A stretch of DNA of 64,000 nt from Microplitis mediator (GCF_029852145.1 NC_079978.1:10414801-10478800); one strand, 5' to 3'. Shown: positions 1-11,693, counted from the stretch's first letter. Numbers and translations are program-made. Notes: a model not told the origin generated them from the sequence alone.

Positions 1-1369
1 GTGTTTCTTCTTCTTCCCCTGCCACTCGATCTCAATCGGTTACTACTCAACTTCAGCATCAACAACTTGTCAAACATACAATTTGGTATGGTTACTGTTT
101 TTGGTCGCTTGTCCCAGTATCATAGACCCCTGCCTCTCTTGTGTCAGCTTACGCTAATGTTCGTCTGAGTTGTCAGTATTGAATCGGGATTTATGCATAA
201 ACACAGATTATTCCAAACGAAATAAGAGTCAGTAATTTATAAATTATTTTTATCTTTATTTAAATTATAATTATCATATTTTATAGCATTATTTTAATAA
301 TTAACTTTCGGGAAATTTTAACGGTGAAAAATTGTATCTAGTCATAAATGCTGTAATGGTTCTAGTCAAAACTGTGATAAATCAAAAATTTAAATTTAAG
401 GTAGGTTAAGTAATTAGTAGGTATTTCGCGAGGGCGAACATCTATGCCTCCGATATATGCGCGGTGCATATATTGGGCATGATGGGGGGGGGATTTAAAG
501 GGTTCGTTGGGCAATTTTTGCGTGGTGCAAAATGTCCATACCCCAGGTATGTGTCAGGGGCACATATCAGGGATGACACTCCGCTATCGGAGTGGCGAAC
601 CGGGTACAAGGGAAAAAAGGTTTAGGTTTAGAAAAAAGGTTTAGGTTTTAGGTAAAGGTAGGGTAAGGAAATTTTGGGGATATTTCGCAAGGTGCGAGAT
701 GTCTATTCCTCTGGCATGTGGATGGCGGCACAGGTCAGAGATGATTTTCCTCAGACATGTGTACGTCAAACACATGTCAGAGATGCTGACGTCACGTATC
801 TTGGTGATACGGGGACAGTCAAGAAAAGGTTAATTGGTTATAGTGGTATTAGGTTTTATTTTGGGTTGACTTTATATTTATTTTAAATAATATGGACGCC
901 GGTTATCTGGAGGGAGTTTTGGGTTATAAATTCCTCGGGTACCTGAGACATGTCAGTGACCTTCAAGTCATCTGACGATTAATCTTTATAATAATAATAG
1001 TGTTAATTATATTTTACATGCCCAGCAACAACTGAGCCCAAGGAAGGCCTCCGTCGTTATCCGGGAACATGCTCTCTCGGATAAGGAAGAGCGGGTCCTC
1101 CGGTAAGCTCATGGGGTTGGTGCATATGTAGTAGGGGTAGTCCATACACCCTAACCTCACTTGGCGGAAACGGCGCTATCTTTATTATTCAGTTTACACT
1201 TAATTATATTTTCCGGCTGTAATTTTTTATGTTTCTTTGCTAGAGCCATTTTCAAGATTCTGTAATAATTTAATTTTAATTTGTAATTCATAGTAGACTT
1301 TCATGGCAGTTGTTGGAGAACGAGGTCGCTAGTCTTTTGGGGATGACGAACGAGTCTGGGGGGAGAGAG
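1..1369 (+). mobile_element. 3' internal part of an LTR retrotransposon (no ORF recognised)
   Basis: This stretch directly precedes a long terminal repeat and ends in a purine run (GGGGGGAGAGAG, 1358-1369). That is where the polypurine tract of an LTR retrotransposon should sit, so it is read as the 3' internal region of an element whose 5' part lies left of the window. No gag, protease or polymerase motif is visible. Short open stretches such as 674-886 carry no recognisable domain. The family is inferred only from the neighbouring LTR. Confidence 0.55.
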
Positions 1370-2394
1370 TGTAACGGGGTGGAATGCTCCTACATTACAA
1401 TTGAAATATAATTTCGACTCGCGCCAAAAGATCCGCCCTCCTTCTTCAACAACTGTCAACAACTGGAGAAAACACAGTCACTGAAGCGCCGGGGTCGCTA
1501 CGGTCGAGTCCCGACTTTTGGTTTTAGGGGTTGGCCAACCTGAGTGGAGAGGTACGAGGGCCAGAGACGACGAGCGATCGGTCTCTTGGCTCGCAGCAAC
1601 CGCCGTGGACGGACGTGCCTTTCTATCAACTACCACTAACATCTTGGTTTCCACAAGTTTCTATCTACTACTACTACTACTACACGTGCTGCTAGTCATC
1701 ATTCAAAATGGGCCAAGAGCATATAAGCCCACGGCTCGTGGAAGCTTATTTCTTTTATTAAGTTTATTAACGGTTATTTATATAATAATTATTGTGGATT
1801 GGATCTGGTCGATGGGAAAGGATTGGAACGGTTTGGTGGACTTGGAAGGAAGGACTGGGTCTGGTTTTGGTCTTGGAGGAAAGGATCGTTGGAATAAGAA
1901 GGACTGGTTAAGGTTGGAGATTGTTGGAGTAAGTGAGCTCGTTTGTCTTATTGTCGGGTTAACTAATTCATTTGTTAAATAATATTTTATTAATTGAGGA
2001 GTCGTTATTTGTTAAAGTAGTCGAGTCAATTTGTTAGAGTCGGTAGAGTCACATTGTTGTTTATAAAATTAGTCGAGTCAGTGTCATCCGTCATTTTGGT
2101 TATTGTTCATCTCATTTATTATCTGTAAAGCGGCTTCGTCAAATAAATGCCCTTGTTTTATATTTAAATTTGACATATAAATTTAATTTATCACAACCTT
2201 CCTAATGAGTTAGGTATAAGATATTCTCTCTTCATATTTTAATACTGTGTGGTCCAGTAAGGGGCTTACCCTCACCTGGAGATACTGAGTTCAGCTAGAC
2301 AGGTTTGCAAGACACCTTAAGTTTTGCACATGTGTGGGACACTTATTGTATTGAGACCACAAATTCAATTAATATAATAAGTGCACCCATTACA
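1370..2394 (+). repeat. 3' LTR, TGTAACGGGG family
   Basis: The repeat starts TGTAACGGGG and ends CCATTACA, the TG...CA form of LTRs, and is about 1025 bp long. It is highly similar over its length to the solo LTR at 7015-8001, including a conserved TATA-like site (ATATAAG, about 1721-1727) that could be the core promoter. A purine tract lies just upstream. On the right it abuts 2395, inside an LTR of another family. The open frame at 1518-1982 lies wholly in this noncoding repeat and is not a gene. Confidence 0.85.
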
Positions 2395-3451
2395 AGACCT
2401 TATGTACTACTCTCGAATGAAAACCGCAAGGTTGGAGTGATGAACTTTGTCTTTATTTTGATGGTTCAAATTACAACGTTTTTAATTAAACGTCACTTAC
2501 TAACTCTAGTTTTCACAATTTTATGTTTAATTTATATTATCGGATTATTTATCCTTAACAGATATTTTATTAAGATTTTAATTTATATTTAATGCGTCCT
2601 TTTACACACCCGAAAAGTGGTTTTATGCGCAAATTAACTCGGCACGAGATGGAATCGCAAATTCACGTGATTTGCGTCACTGGTTCGATCGTACCGGATG
2701 GTTTTTAAAATCCGACAAATATTGTACTAGACGCACGATTACCACGGTTGCGTCAGATCGAATTTTTAGATCAATATTTGAGGATTTTTAATAATAATTT
2801 GAATTCAATTACTGATTATTCAACGCCGAAGTGGATTCCTGCAATAATTGGATACAAAAGATTTTAGTTTTAAATGCCTTACTGATTATTCTACGCCTAG
2901 GGCGGATTCCTGCAGTAAGGTTAGTGAAATTCACGATCTTTGACTATTTCTTATTGATTATTCGACGCCGTAACGGATTCCTGCAATAAGAATTAGTCTA
3001 GATAAATTAAGAAGTGCCTTATTGATTATTCAACGCCAAAACGGATTCCTGCAATAAGGTTTAGGTTGAAAATATTAAAAATCCTCTCAATGACTTTTCA
3101 ACGCCTAGGGCGGATTCCTGCAATAAGAGTACACGAAATTTCGACGTTCGAATATTCACGGACCGTAAGTTTTAAGAACCGACTAGCCCTGAGCTATGGG
3201 TGCTCAGACTTTTTATAAACTTTTCTTGGCAATTAGATGGGGAATTCATAATTATCGTCATTGGTGGAAAGTGACGACAGTTTATTGTTTATTCGTTAAA
3301 CTTATTGCAGGTGTCTTCCCACTATTCTTTGCCGCATAAAAAAAGGTGAAAAAGCTGACGCTGCGTTTTCGCGCGCTTTGCAAAGAGGAGCTCAGAAATA
3401 ATTATTTTTAATAATTATTAAAATAAAAAAAAAAATTATTTGGACATAACA
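2395..3451 (-). repeat. LTR of the TGTTATGTCC family, truncated by an insertion
   Basis: On the minus strand the repeat starts at 3451 with TGTTATGTCC and matches the LTRs at 55825-57161 and 62846-63892, including a shared GCGAAAACGCAGCGTCAG block. Its 3' part stops where the TGTAACGGGG element begins at 2394. Inside, 2806-3130 holds about five diverged ~60-bp repeats, each with a core like ACGGATTCCTGCAATAAG. The region holds no coding sequence. Confidence 0.75.
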
Positions 3452-4276
3452 CCGACCTAAGAAAATGCAATATGTATTTTATAAATTATTTTAAGGAACT
3501 TCTTAAAGGAATTCTAAGCGTTGAATTATAATTAATAATAAGATTAAAAGATTTTTTTAATAAGTTACACCAAATATGTAATTTTTTATAATTAATGAAA
3601 ATACGTGAATTTAACTGTTTTTTCTTTTAATAGTAACTTTCGTTTTTAAATCCACTTACCCGAGTCAAAATTTTAGACCTCATGATTAAATATAAATAAT
3701 GCGTGGTAAGTTAAAAACACTTTTTACAATAAATATATATCGATAAAATAATTTCCGGAAAAACTTGAAAAAATATTTTTTCTTTTACAATTGCTGGAAA
3801 TCGTTCGAAAAAATTATTTTGTTTAAAAAAATTATCACGATGTATTTAAAAAAAATATTTAACGATTTATTTCAATTAATAAAAATACTTACTTTAATAC
3901 CCTTCTGATAAGAATATTTTTTTCAATAACATAAATAATCTATTAAAAAAAATAGTTGAGAAAAATTTTTAAATATAGCTTTATAACTTTCTAAAATATC
4001 TTTTTCTTTCCGATGTGTTGCATGTGCAATAAATTTATTTCTATATATTTAATTAATCTTCAAATTTAAACACAACATATTTCAAATCTATATGCTTTAT
4101 TAAGTAAACTGCAATGCTTGTGATGTTTTCAAATTGAATTTCGTGACCGCGCATTTTGTGTGACCCATATGATCTGTCATTAGTTACTACTGGCGCCACG
4201 TGGTGGATTAGTTTTCAAATGTGTCAGTAACGAACACTATTTTCTAACATGGTTAAATGGGAAGTCGGAGAGGGCT
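3452..4276. other. AT-rich spacer with no gene seen
   Basis: Very AT-rich, with A and T runs and no open frame of note. It lies between the LTR remnant and the left end of the Polinton and may be original flanking DNA. No target-site duplication matching the right Polinton flank was found. Confidence 0.6.
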
Positions 4277-5398
4277 GGTAGATAAGCAAGGATGGATTTA
4301 CTGCGCCTGTAGGGATCTGCAATATCATTGTGGATAAGTGGGGGGTTGGTAATCTTCTGTACCGACGGTCGAGAAAGGGCGCTAGTTGTATGTGGATATA
4401 GAAGGCGCTTGTTGTGGATTTTGTAAATATAGAGGGCACTTGATGCATTTTTTATGGATTGTAACGGGTTTTTCACCACCGGGGATCTACCGGAGTGAAG
4501 TCCGAATACACTTACTGTTTTTGTTACAAAACAATTCAGTCGTACACTTTGTTCCGATTCACGCCGATGCTTCGGCTTGTTCACTTGTTCACTTAATCGG
4601 TTATTGTCGGTCGAAATTATTGGTCGCGATTAATTGTTCGTTGATCAAACTCGGATTGATCTTACTTGTCGTAATGCATCTCGATCATACGTCGGAATCG
4701 AAATTGTTCGTTTAGTCGAGTCGAATTGTTCAAATACAAAAAAAAACGTGGCCGTTCAGTTCGGCGTCTAACCCGGATCTCTCGTTTCAATCCCAGCGTT
4801 GGATCGATTGCTCGGTCGAAGTCGGAATTTTTGCTCATAGGTGTCACTCGAATTGGCTCACCGGATAACTATTTATCTTATTCAAATAATATTGAACCAC
4901 GGGTCGAGGTCGAATTTCCTCATGTTACAGGATATAGAGGGCGCTTGATGCATTTTTTATGAATATAGAGGGCGCTTAATGCATTTTTTATGGATGTAGA
5001 GGGCGCTTGATACATTTTTTGTGGATATAGAGGGCGCTCGTTACATTTTTTGTGGATGTGGAGGATCTTGCTTGGAGTGGGGGATTTTTGTTTAAATTTT
5101 AGCTAGGAAAATGATTTATGGACGTGTCATATTGTTTAATCGTTATTTTAGATTAAACTTTAAGATATGTGGAGGGGAGGGTATTTTTTAATAACAAATG
5201 ACGTATTTCTCTCTTGTTAATATATTTACTTTATCTTATCTTATCATTTAGAAAACTTTTACTTGTTGATATATATTTAATCTTATCTATAGCAACTTTT
5301 ACTATTGATAACAAATGAGTCATTTTTCTTAAAATTTTATATTTTTTTATCTAATCTTTTACAATTTTCCATCATTCTTTATTAAATTTGTAGTGGGG
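4277..5398 (+). repeat. Polinton left terminal inverted repeat
   Basis: From TAGATAAGCAAGGATGGATT inward it matches the reverse complement of 36018-36636 up to TTTGTAGTGGGGA. Removing the solo LTR inside it leaves about 650 bp, close to the right copy. Near the outer end is an array of roughly 30-bp units (core TAGAGGGCGCTTGATGCATT) seen at 4393-4455 and 4931-5060. The open frames in this region cross the repeat and the LTR and are not genes. Confidence 0.9.
4460..4929. mobile_element. Solo LTR (470 bp) inside the Polinton left TIR
   Basis: Starts TGTAACGGGTTTTTC and ends CATGTTACA, flanked by a perfect 4-bp duplication GGAT (4456-4459 and 4930-4933). It interrupts the 30-bp subterminal repeat array and is absent from the right TIR, so it arrived after the Polinton. 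It is shorter than, and apart from the terminal TGTAACGGG does not resemble, the LTR at 1370-2394. Confidence 0.88.
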
Positions 5399-5703
5399 AT
5401 TTGCATTATTAAACCTCTCTTCATCCAACAAGTCTATGCAGTATACGCTTTTATATTTTTTACGCGTGTGAAGTTAGTGGTTACATGTGTTTAACTAAAT
5501 AGTTTTACTGTTTGTACTTATAGCTACGTTTAATGATCTGATTTTCGAGTTGTTTGTCAGACATCTATGTATTTTGAATTGGTTTCGAGCTCAAACTACA
5601 TGTCCAGATACCATTAATATAATAGATCGCTTAATAGGAATAGTTAATCTTAAAAGGAAATTGACAAAGTTACAAAATCGCATGGTCAATAAATAAAAAA
5701 ATA
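5399..5703. other. Spacer between left TIR and first Polinton gene
   Basis: AT-rich, with no gene or repeat recognised. It probably holds the promoter of the rightward gene that starts at 5704, but no clear core element could be assigned. Confidence 0.4.
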
Positions 5704-6519
5704 ATGGAGCTGATAATCGACTTTGTTGGATTTGAAATGCCCAATTGTGCATTTGTTGTAAAGGAGCTGTGTATTATTGACATAAAAAATACTAAATATT
5801 CCAATAGATTGTATCATTGCCATTATTGGCTATTTCAACCACCAATTGAATACATAAATGCTACAGTTATGCATGAAAGTGAAGATGAAAATGGTGATCG
5901 ACATGGAATTATGTGGGATACTGGCGATACGCCATATGATTTATTTAAACTAATAATGGCTGAATTGATGAAAAAAAAGTGCACTACTTTTATGTCCAAA
6001 GAGCACAGGCGAGGGAGAAACTTGAAAGAATAATCGATTTTGCTGTTCCCATCATCGATCTACAGTTGATGCGCAATTTTCATTGGATTGCATAGAAGAA
6101 CTCAAGAAACTACGATGTTTGCATCGAATCAAACACATGAAGAGAGGTCATTTTGCATGTGCGTTTGGTGCAACACAACAACTTAAGCACTGGTTTTTAA
6201 AGTATTGGGGTGTTCGGAAATCCTATGAAAAGTCTGTTCAACTATTGTATCAATTAAATGATTTAAGGAAAATGAAAGTCACTGACATTGCATGTCTTGA
6301 GGATTGTTCATTTTACGTTTTGCAAAATCACAAATTAAATTTGTATGGGATACGTTTCCAGCTCATTTGAAGTATAATGAAAAAATAATGAACGATTCAT
6401 TCTGTATCAAACATTACCCACTATCAGATTCGAGCCATGATTATCCCGAAATATTGTGCTACCCATTGAAAAAATATTGTGCTACATGCAACAACATGAA
6501 TGATAATATTCGAAAATGA
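5704..6519 (+). pseudogene. Conserved Polinton-associated protein of unknown function, frameshifted
   Basis: The frame opens at 5704 with MELIIDFVGFEM and runs 109 codons. Related sequence continues in other frames at 6083-6370 and 6304-6519, so the gene has at least two frameshifts. The start (a short hydrophobic beta-like strand, then FVVKELCIIDI), the middle (GIMWDTGDTPYDL) and a Cys/His-containing tail resemble a family I recall from insect repetitive DNA, described only as uncharacterised. A nuclease-like fold is possible but no catalytic residues can be assigned. It is the outermost left gene and points inward from the TIR, opposite to the capsid cluster. Confidence 0.55.
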
Positions 6520-6699
6520 ATTAATATATATAAATATATATATTTTAAAACTGATTATTCTAATTAAAAATAATGTATATTAGAAGGTATGATATAAATA
6601 AATAAAAAAAACACAATAATTACAATGAAAGTCAGTTTTATTTTTTTAATTTCCAGTTCCTACATCTCTCCTCCTTCTCCTCACCAATACAAAAAATAT

Positions 6700-8921
6700 T
6701 TAAGTTAATTTTCTTACAGTACTACTTAATGGATTATACTCAATTATACGATCATGTAAAGTAAGACAATATGCAGATGTTCGATTCGGAAACTGTTCAT
6801 CAGATTCAAACTCAAGACGAATATCAACTGGTCCAGATTTAATAGATTCATTTTGTTTCAAACAGTCGATAATATAGAGTGGTGCTTTATCTGAAAATTT
6901 AGTTTTGGTCAATAATGGTTTCGATTCTTTATTATAGTATGACGTTTGAAAATTAGTAAACATATCATATATTAAAGCATACTGATTACGACTAATGTTT
7001 AGATTTCAATTCCCAGTAACGGGGTGGAATCCTTCCACATTACATTTTAAATTAAATTTCGACTGGCGCCAAAGGATCCGCCCTCCTTCTTCAACAACTG
7101 TCAATAATCGTAGAAAATGCAGTCTCTGATGCGCCGAGGTCGCTATGGTCGAGTCCCGACATTTGGTTTTAGGGGTTGGCCAACCTGAGTGGAGAGGTAC
7201 GAGGGCCAGAGACGACGAGCTATCGGTCTCTTGGCTCGCAGCAACCGCTGTGGACGGACGTGCCTTGCTACAACTACCACTAACATCTTGGTTTCCACAA
7301 ATTTCTATCTACTACTACCACACGTGCTGCTAATTATCATTAAAATGGGCCAAGAGCATATAAGCCCACGGCTCGTGGAAGCTTATTCCAAATTTAAACG
7401 GTTATTTATATAATATTTATTGTGGATTGGACCTGGTTGATTGGAAAGGATTGGAATGACTTGGTGGACTTAGAAGGAAGGACTGGTTATGGTTTTGGTC
7501 TTGGAGGAAAAGGATTGGTGGAATGAAAAGACTGGTTAAGGTTGGAGAATTGTTGGAGTAAGTGAACTCGTTTGATTTATTGTCGGGTTAACTATTTATT
7601 TGTTAAATAATATTTTATTAATTGAGGAGTCGTTATTTATAAAAGTAGTCGAGTCAAATTGTTATTAATAAAAGTAGTCGAGTCAGTTTCATCATTCATT
7701 TTGGTTATTGTTCATCTTTCATTAATTATCTGTAAAACGGCCGCGTTTCGATAAATGTCACTGTTATTATATTTAAATTTGATATATTAAACTAATTTAT
7801 CGCAACCTTCCTGATAAGTTTAGGTAAAATACTTCTCTCTTAATTTTGATACTGTGTGGTCCAGTACGGGGCTTATCCTCGTCCTGAGGTACTGAGTCCA
7901 GCTAGACAGGTTTGCAAAACACCTTAAGTTTTGCACATGTGTAGGACACTTATTATATTGAGACCACAATCTAAATTAATATAATAAGTGCACCCATTAC
8001 ATCCCATATGGAGAACTTTGAGAATTGAGAAATAGCTTAACATCTCTGATATTACAATGATCGAATTGACTGGCGTTTTTCGTTACATCATTTTTTCTAG
8101 CAGTTTTAAATCTTAGGATCACATATCGCGGCTTTTCCAATTGCGTCGAAGTCTTGATTGGCCACACATGTTTCGTTGTTCGGGGGAGTAGCGGGTATTC
8201 ATACAATTGCCATGTGCGAAAGCTTATTGATATAGCTGGATCATTAGCAATAAAGTTAAGTGCTTGAATTGTTTGCTTGTCTGACATTGTAACGTATGGA
8301 ACATTAAATTCTACCTTATTGAGAAGCAGTTTCACTATTTCAGCGTTATCACCAACTGCAGCAGGTGTATGTATATATGTATTAACATCAGAATTTGATC
8401 TTATAAGAATTAATTCATGTTTAGCATTCATGATAATACGATTTTAATCTTCGGCGAATCCAAGTATGTAATTTAGTGGTATAGAAATGTTGAAATATCC
8501 ATCGTCATTAGTCAATTTACTATCATTATTGATCAACCATCCAGCATTCTCCATTAAATTGACTTGCCCAGGACTCAAAGATATATAATTTTTCATTAGA
8601 CTTGTAAGACCCACATTTTTACATCTATCAATTTCAACAGCATTTAATTCATAGCGTATTTCTTCAAAGATATGACAAATAGCCATATTGACTTAGTTCA
8701 TAGTTGCGCCTGCGCCGGTGCCATCTTGTTACAAATCTTCCGCAAATGTGCAAAGAACTTTTGCTTAGTAGAATGCATAAGTCCTGATGTTAAATACTGA
8801 TTCTAATTTCATCACTATTGTTAAATGTTGATGAAGCATAAAGTTGATGTGAATGAACCTCATTGTGAGAAATTGATTCATCAAAGATGATTGGTTTCTG
8901 AATGTCTAAGATTTTCGCCAT
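6700..8921 (-). pseudogene. MCP: Major capsid protein (double jelly-roll), broken
   Basis: Read leftwards from ATG at 8919-8921 (MAKILDIQKPIIFDE), this is the double jelly-roll major capsid protein of Polintons. It would form the pseudo-hexameric capsomers of an icosahedral virion. Recognisable blocks follow in order: FNNSDEIRISI, ICHIFEEIRYELNAVEIDRC (8690-8625), SLSPGQVNLMENAGW, a central segment at 8431-8002, and the C-terminal part at 7010-6700 (YCLTLHDRIIEYNP). Breaks seen: a stop near 8790, a frameshift near 8740 followed by another stop, an in-frame stop at 8444-8446, a solo LTR at 7015-8001, and a stop just beyond the LTR. The pieces on both sides of the LTR are otherwise collinear. 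Protein identity is secure from several conserved blocks. Confidence 0.9.
7015..8001 (+). mobile_element. Solo LTR of the TGTAACGGGG family within the capsid gene
   Basis: About 987 bp, ends CCATTACA, and begins AGTAACGGGG (the usual T is A here). It is flanked by TCCC on both sides (7011-7014 and 8002-8005; TCCCA if five bases are counted). It is nearly collinear with 1370-2394, including the ATATAAG site near 7358. With a single copy and clean duplications, it is a solo LTR left by LTR-LTR recombination. Confidence 0.9.
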
Positions 8922-8952
8922 AGTAATATAATGCAGCACAAATTAACTTTTC

Positions 8953-9114
8953 TTATTTTACCAATCTTCCACGTAATTTTAATCCTAGAATTTTGAGGGA
9001 TTCCACGTTCTGAGGTGTTACCACTCTGACAGGAGCACGATGACTGATGGGTTTCAGACATGATGATTGACTTTTATAGCTGCCGCCAATCTTTTTGTCA
9101 AATAGAATCCCCAT
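8953..9114 (-). CDS. Small conserved Polinton ORF (53 aa) between penton and capsid genes
   Basis: Starts MGILFDKKIGGSYKS and ends at TAA 8953-8955. Its ATG (9112-9114) overlaps the stop codon of the penton-like gene in a TAATG arrangement, which suggests coupled expression in the leftward capsid cluster. The Arg/Lys-rich and Pro-containing middle (PISHRAPVRVVTPQN) looks like a short virion or packaging peptide. I recall similar short ORFs at this position in related elements. Function is unknown. It is the only capsid-cluster ORF without a visible break. Confidence 0.6.
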   Translation of the reverse strand: MGILFDKKIGGSYKSQSSCLKPISHRAPVRVVTPQNVESLKILGLKLRGRLVK

Positions 9115-9564
9115 TATTTCACTGATTTTATATGCAATCTTATTGTACTCGTTTCACTACGAAAATTCACCAAATTCCCATCTTGATCAACAATTCGCAG
9201 CTGAAGATTATATATTGACTGTACTGCGACTGGTAAGCAAATGTTGTGAGATGGTACTTCAATGATCTTATATCCTGGTGCAACACTTGGGAAAAACTCA
9301 TGGACTGTGTGAACTTTATGGTTATTCATATATGCGCCGTTAGTAATATTGCACTCAACTCGCAGTGCATTGATTTTAAGGGTTTTTATTGGTAAATCAG
9401 ATTTGTGTATAAGGTACGGCGCAAGTCGACGATTTCCGAATCCCAATAATGATGCGATTGAATCTTTCGGTTCAAAATTTACAATTCGATTACATTTAAT
9501 TTTACTATGTAATTCATTGTTATTTGCTTTGATACTCAATTCTACACCCTCTGGTAATTCTTTG

Positions 9565-11033
9565 CCCTGATTAAACAAAAGTATTTGAAAGGATTAAAAA
9601 AATTTATATCCTTATGAATGCTATCGAATCCTGAAAATATGATTCAGAAGGATTTAACATGATTCAAATTTTTTAATTCTGTTAAATACTATTTAATCCT
9701 GAAAACATGATTTAACAGGATTTGAAATGATTTAAACTGTCAAATACTTTTAAATACTTTTTAATCCTAAAAAGATAACGAAATAAAAACATTATTTCAG
9801 GATTAAAAAGTATTCGGTAGCATTAGAAATTTCAAATGCTAGTTGAATCCTTTTATATCCTAAAAAGATAACGAAATAAAAATATGATTTCAGGATTAAA
9901 AAGTATTCAATAGTATTAGAAATTTTAAATGCTAGTTGAATCCTATTATATCCTAAAAAGATAACGAAATATAAAAATTATTTCAGGATTAAAAAGTATT
10001 CGGTAGCATTAGAAATTTTAAATGCTAGTTAAATCCTTTTATATCCTAAAAAGGTTATGAAATAAAAAAATTATTTCAGGATTAAAAAGTATTCAATAGC
10101 ATTAAAAATTTCAAATACTGATTAAATTCGTTTATATCCTAAAAAGATAACGGAATGAAAACATTATTTCAGGATTAAAAAGTAATCGGTAGCATTAGAA
10201 ATTTTAAATTCTAGTTGAATCCTTCCATATCCTAAAAAGATAACGAAATAAAAACATTATTTCAGGATTAAAAAGTATTCGATAGCATTAGAAATTTCAA
10301 ATACTGGTTAAATTCGTTTATATCTTAAAAAGATAACGGAATGAAAACATTATTTCAGGATTTAAAAGTAATCGGTAGCATTAGAAATTTTAAATTCTAG
10401 TTGAATCCTTCCATATCCTAAAAAGATAACGAAATAAAAACATTATTTCAGGATTAAAAAGTATTCGATAGCATTAGAAATTTCAAATACTGGTTAAATT
10501 CATTTAAATCCTAAAAAGATAACGAAATATAAAAATTATTTCAGGATTAAAAAGTATTCGGTAGCATAAAAAATTTCAAATGCTAGTTGAATCCTTTTAT
10601 ATCCTAAAAAGATATTAAAATAAAAACTTTATTTCAGGATTAAAAAGTATTCGATAGCATTAAAAATTTTAAATGCTAGTTGAATCCTTTCATATCCTAA
10701 AAAGATAACGAAATAAAAACATTATTTCAGGATTAAAAAGTATTCGGTAGCATTAGAAATTTTAAATGCTAGTTAAATCCTTTTATATCCTAAAAAGATA
10801 ACGAAATAAAAATATTATTTCAGGATTAAAAAGTATTCGGTAGCATTAGAAATTTTAAATGCTAGTTAAATCCTTTCAAATCCTTCTACTCCTTTCGATT
10901 ATTTTAGTATTAAAAAGTATTTAATATGATTAATCGTGAATTTTAAAAAAGGATTTACAGTATTTAGAAGGATTTGAAAGTATTAAAATTTTAATCCTTT
11001 TTAATCCTGTCAAATACATTTTTTTAATCAGGG
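9565..11033. mobile_element. CCCT-family TIR element 1, with a 93-bp satellite
   Basis: Starts CCCTGATTAAACAAAAGTAT and ends in the inverted form (...TTTAATCAGGG), with TIRs of about 35 bp and a 2-bp duplication TG on both sides (9563-9564 and 11034-11035). It encodes nothing. Nearly the whole interior is the tandem array at 9774-10889. It interrupts the penton-like gene without loss of target bases. The superfamily is not certain: 2-bp duplications and CxCT-type ends recall EnSpm/CACTA elements, but no transposase is present. Confidence 0.85.
9774..10889. repeat. 93-bp tandem array, 12 units
   Basis: The motif GATAACGAAATAAAA or a variant recurs at 9774, 9867, 9960, 10053, 10146, 10239, 10332, 10425, 10518, 10611, 10704 and 10797. 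The spacing is exactly 93 bp with no length change. Each unit also carries TTTCAGGATTAAAAAGTATT and a GAATCC/AAATCC block. The array fills the interior of CCCT element 1. Confidence 0.97.
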
Positions 11034-11324
11034 TGATTAAATACTTTTCAATGTCACGTAGCTCATAACTTCCGGTTGGTATTGTTATAATTTTATCCGC
11101 TTCCTTTCTATTTACGCTGGATAAATAGAACTTATTACAACCTTCATCAATATTAGGTATAGAATTAAATGTTAACAATTCAACAAGTCCCAAGACATAA
11201 GTTTTTCTCGGTGACAATTCAATCGGTGGGAAATATTCAGCTTCCAATGTGGAGGTAGCACCAGATAGTGTTAACGTCAACGAATCAATCATGACTAATC
11301 ACATATCAATCAAGCCACACCCAT

Positions 11325-11693
11325 TTATAGTTCATTATTGAGGAATCTTAAACACAAATGTCCACATATAACAGTATCATAACCTTGATACTTTTGATGA
11401 TTATATTTAACGCTACCAACATCGAGATATTTCATGAGATCATTTGGTGGTTGGAGGTTACCGAAGCTGTCAAAATAGATGACGTCATCACCATTCTTCT
11501 TGTATACAACCCAATAAGTTCCACCACCATTTTTATCATCTAGATTTATGATTGCTGATTCTTTTTTCCACAGACTAGACTTTGATAAATTATTTCTCAT
11601 GAAAACACCTCGGAAACATGGAATTTTTAAATCCTTTGCATACTTGATTAAATCGGAATTGGCAAGAGCTCGATGAGGTAGCGTTACACGTTT
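11325..11693 (-). pseudogene. PRO: Adenain-type cysteine protease (Polinton PRO), catalytic His lost
   Basis: Coding similarity runs from the LPHRALANSDLIKYAKDLKI segment (about 11690-11625), ahead of the ATG at 11600, to the stop at 11325. This C5-family protease would mature capsid precursors. It keeps INLDDKNGGGTYWVVY, YFDSFGNLQPP (acidic member of the catalytic set) and ICGHLCLRFL (nucleophile Cys). The family motif GTHWV is GTYWV here, so the catalytic His is Tyr and the enzyme should be dead. The fold is otherwise undamaged. No clear ATG was found for the N-terminal segment, which begins at the stop codon of the PLA2-domain gene just upstream, consistent with compact leftward transcription. 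Confidence 0.85.

Larger units (their letters stand above)
9114..11292 (-). pseudogene. Minor capsid (penton-like) protein, split by a transposon
   Basis: The N-terminal part (11292-11034) starts MIDSLTLTLSGATSTLEAEY and includes SPRKTYVLGLVELLTFNSIP. The C-terminal part (9564-9114) contains NFEPKDSIASLLGFG, LPIKTLKINALRVECNIT, HTVHEFFPSVAPGYKIIEVP and LQLRIVDQDGNLVNF. Together they make the ~240-residue single jelly-roll-type minor capsid protein found beside the major capsid gene in Polintons, probably the vertex penton. A 1469-bp CCCT element with a TG duplication separates the halves, which stay in the same reading phase if the insertion is ignored, so the gene was probably intact when hit. 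The short tail of the N-terminal frame (11033-10930) is transposon sequence. Confidence 0.85.

Noticed and set aside
1518..1982. 154-codon open frame
   Set aside because: Lies fully inside an LTR, and the homologous LTR at 7015-8001 does not keep the frame.
4224..4962. Overlapping ORFs on both strands
   Set aside because: They cross the solo LTR and the 30-bp subterminal array of the Polinton TIR.
9774..10889. Regular repeats resembling a CRISPR array
   Set aside because: Units are contiguous 93-bp tandem copies without unique spacers, in a eukaryotic transposon.
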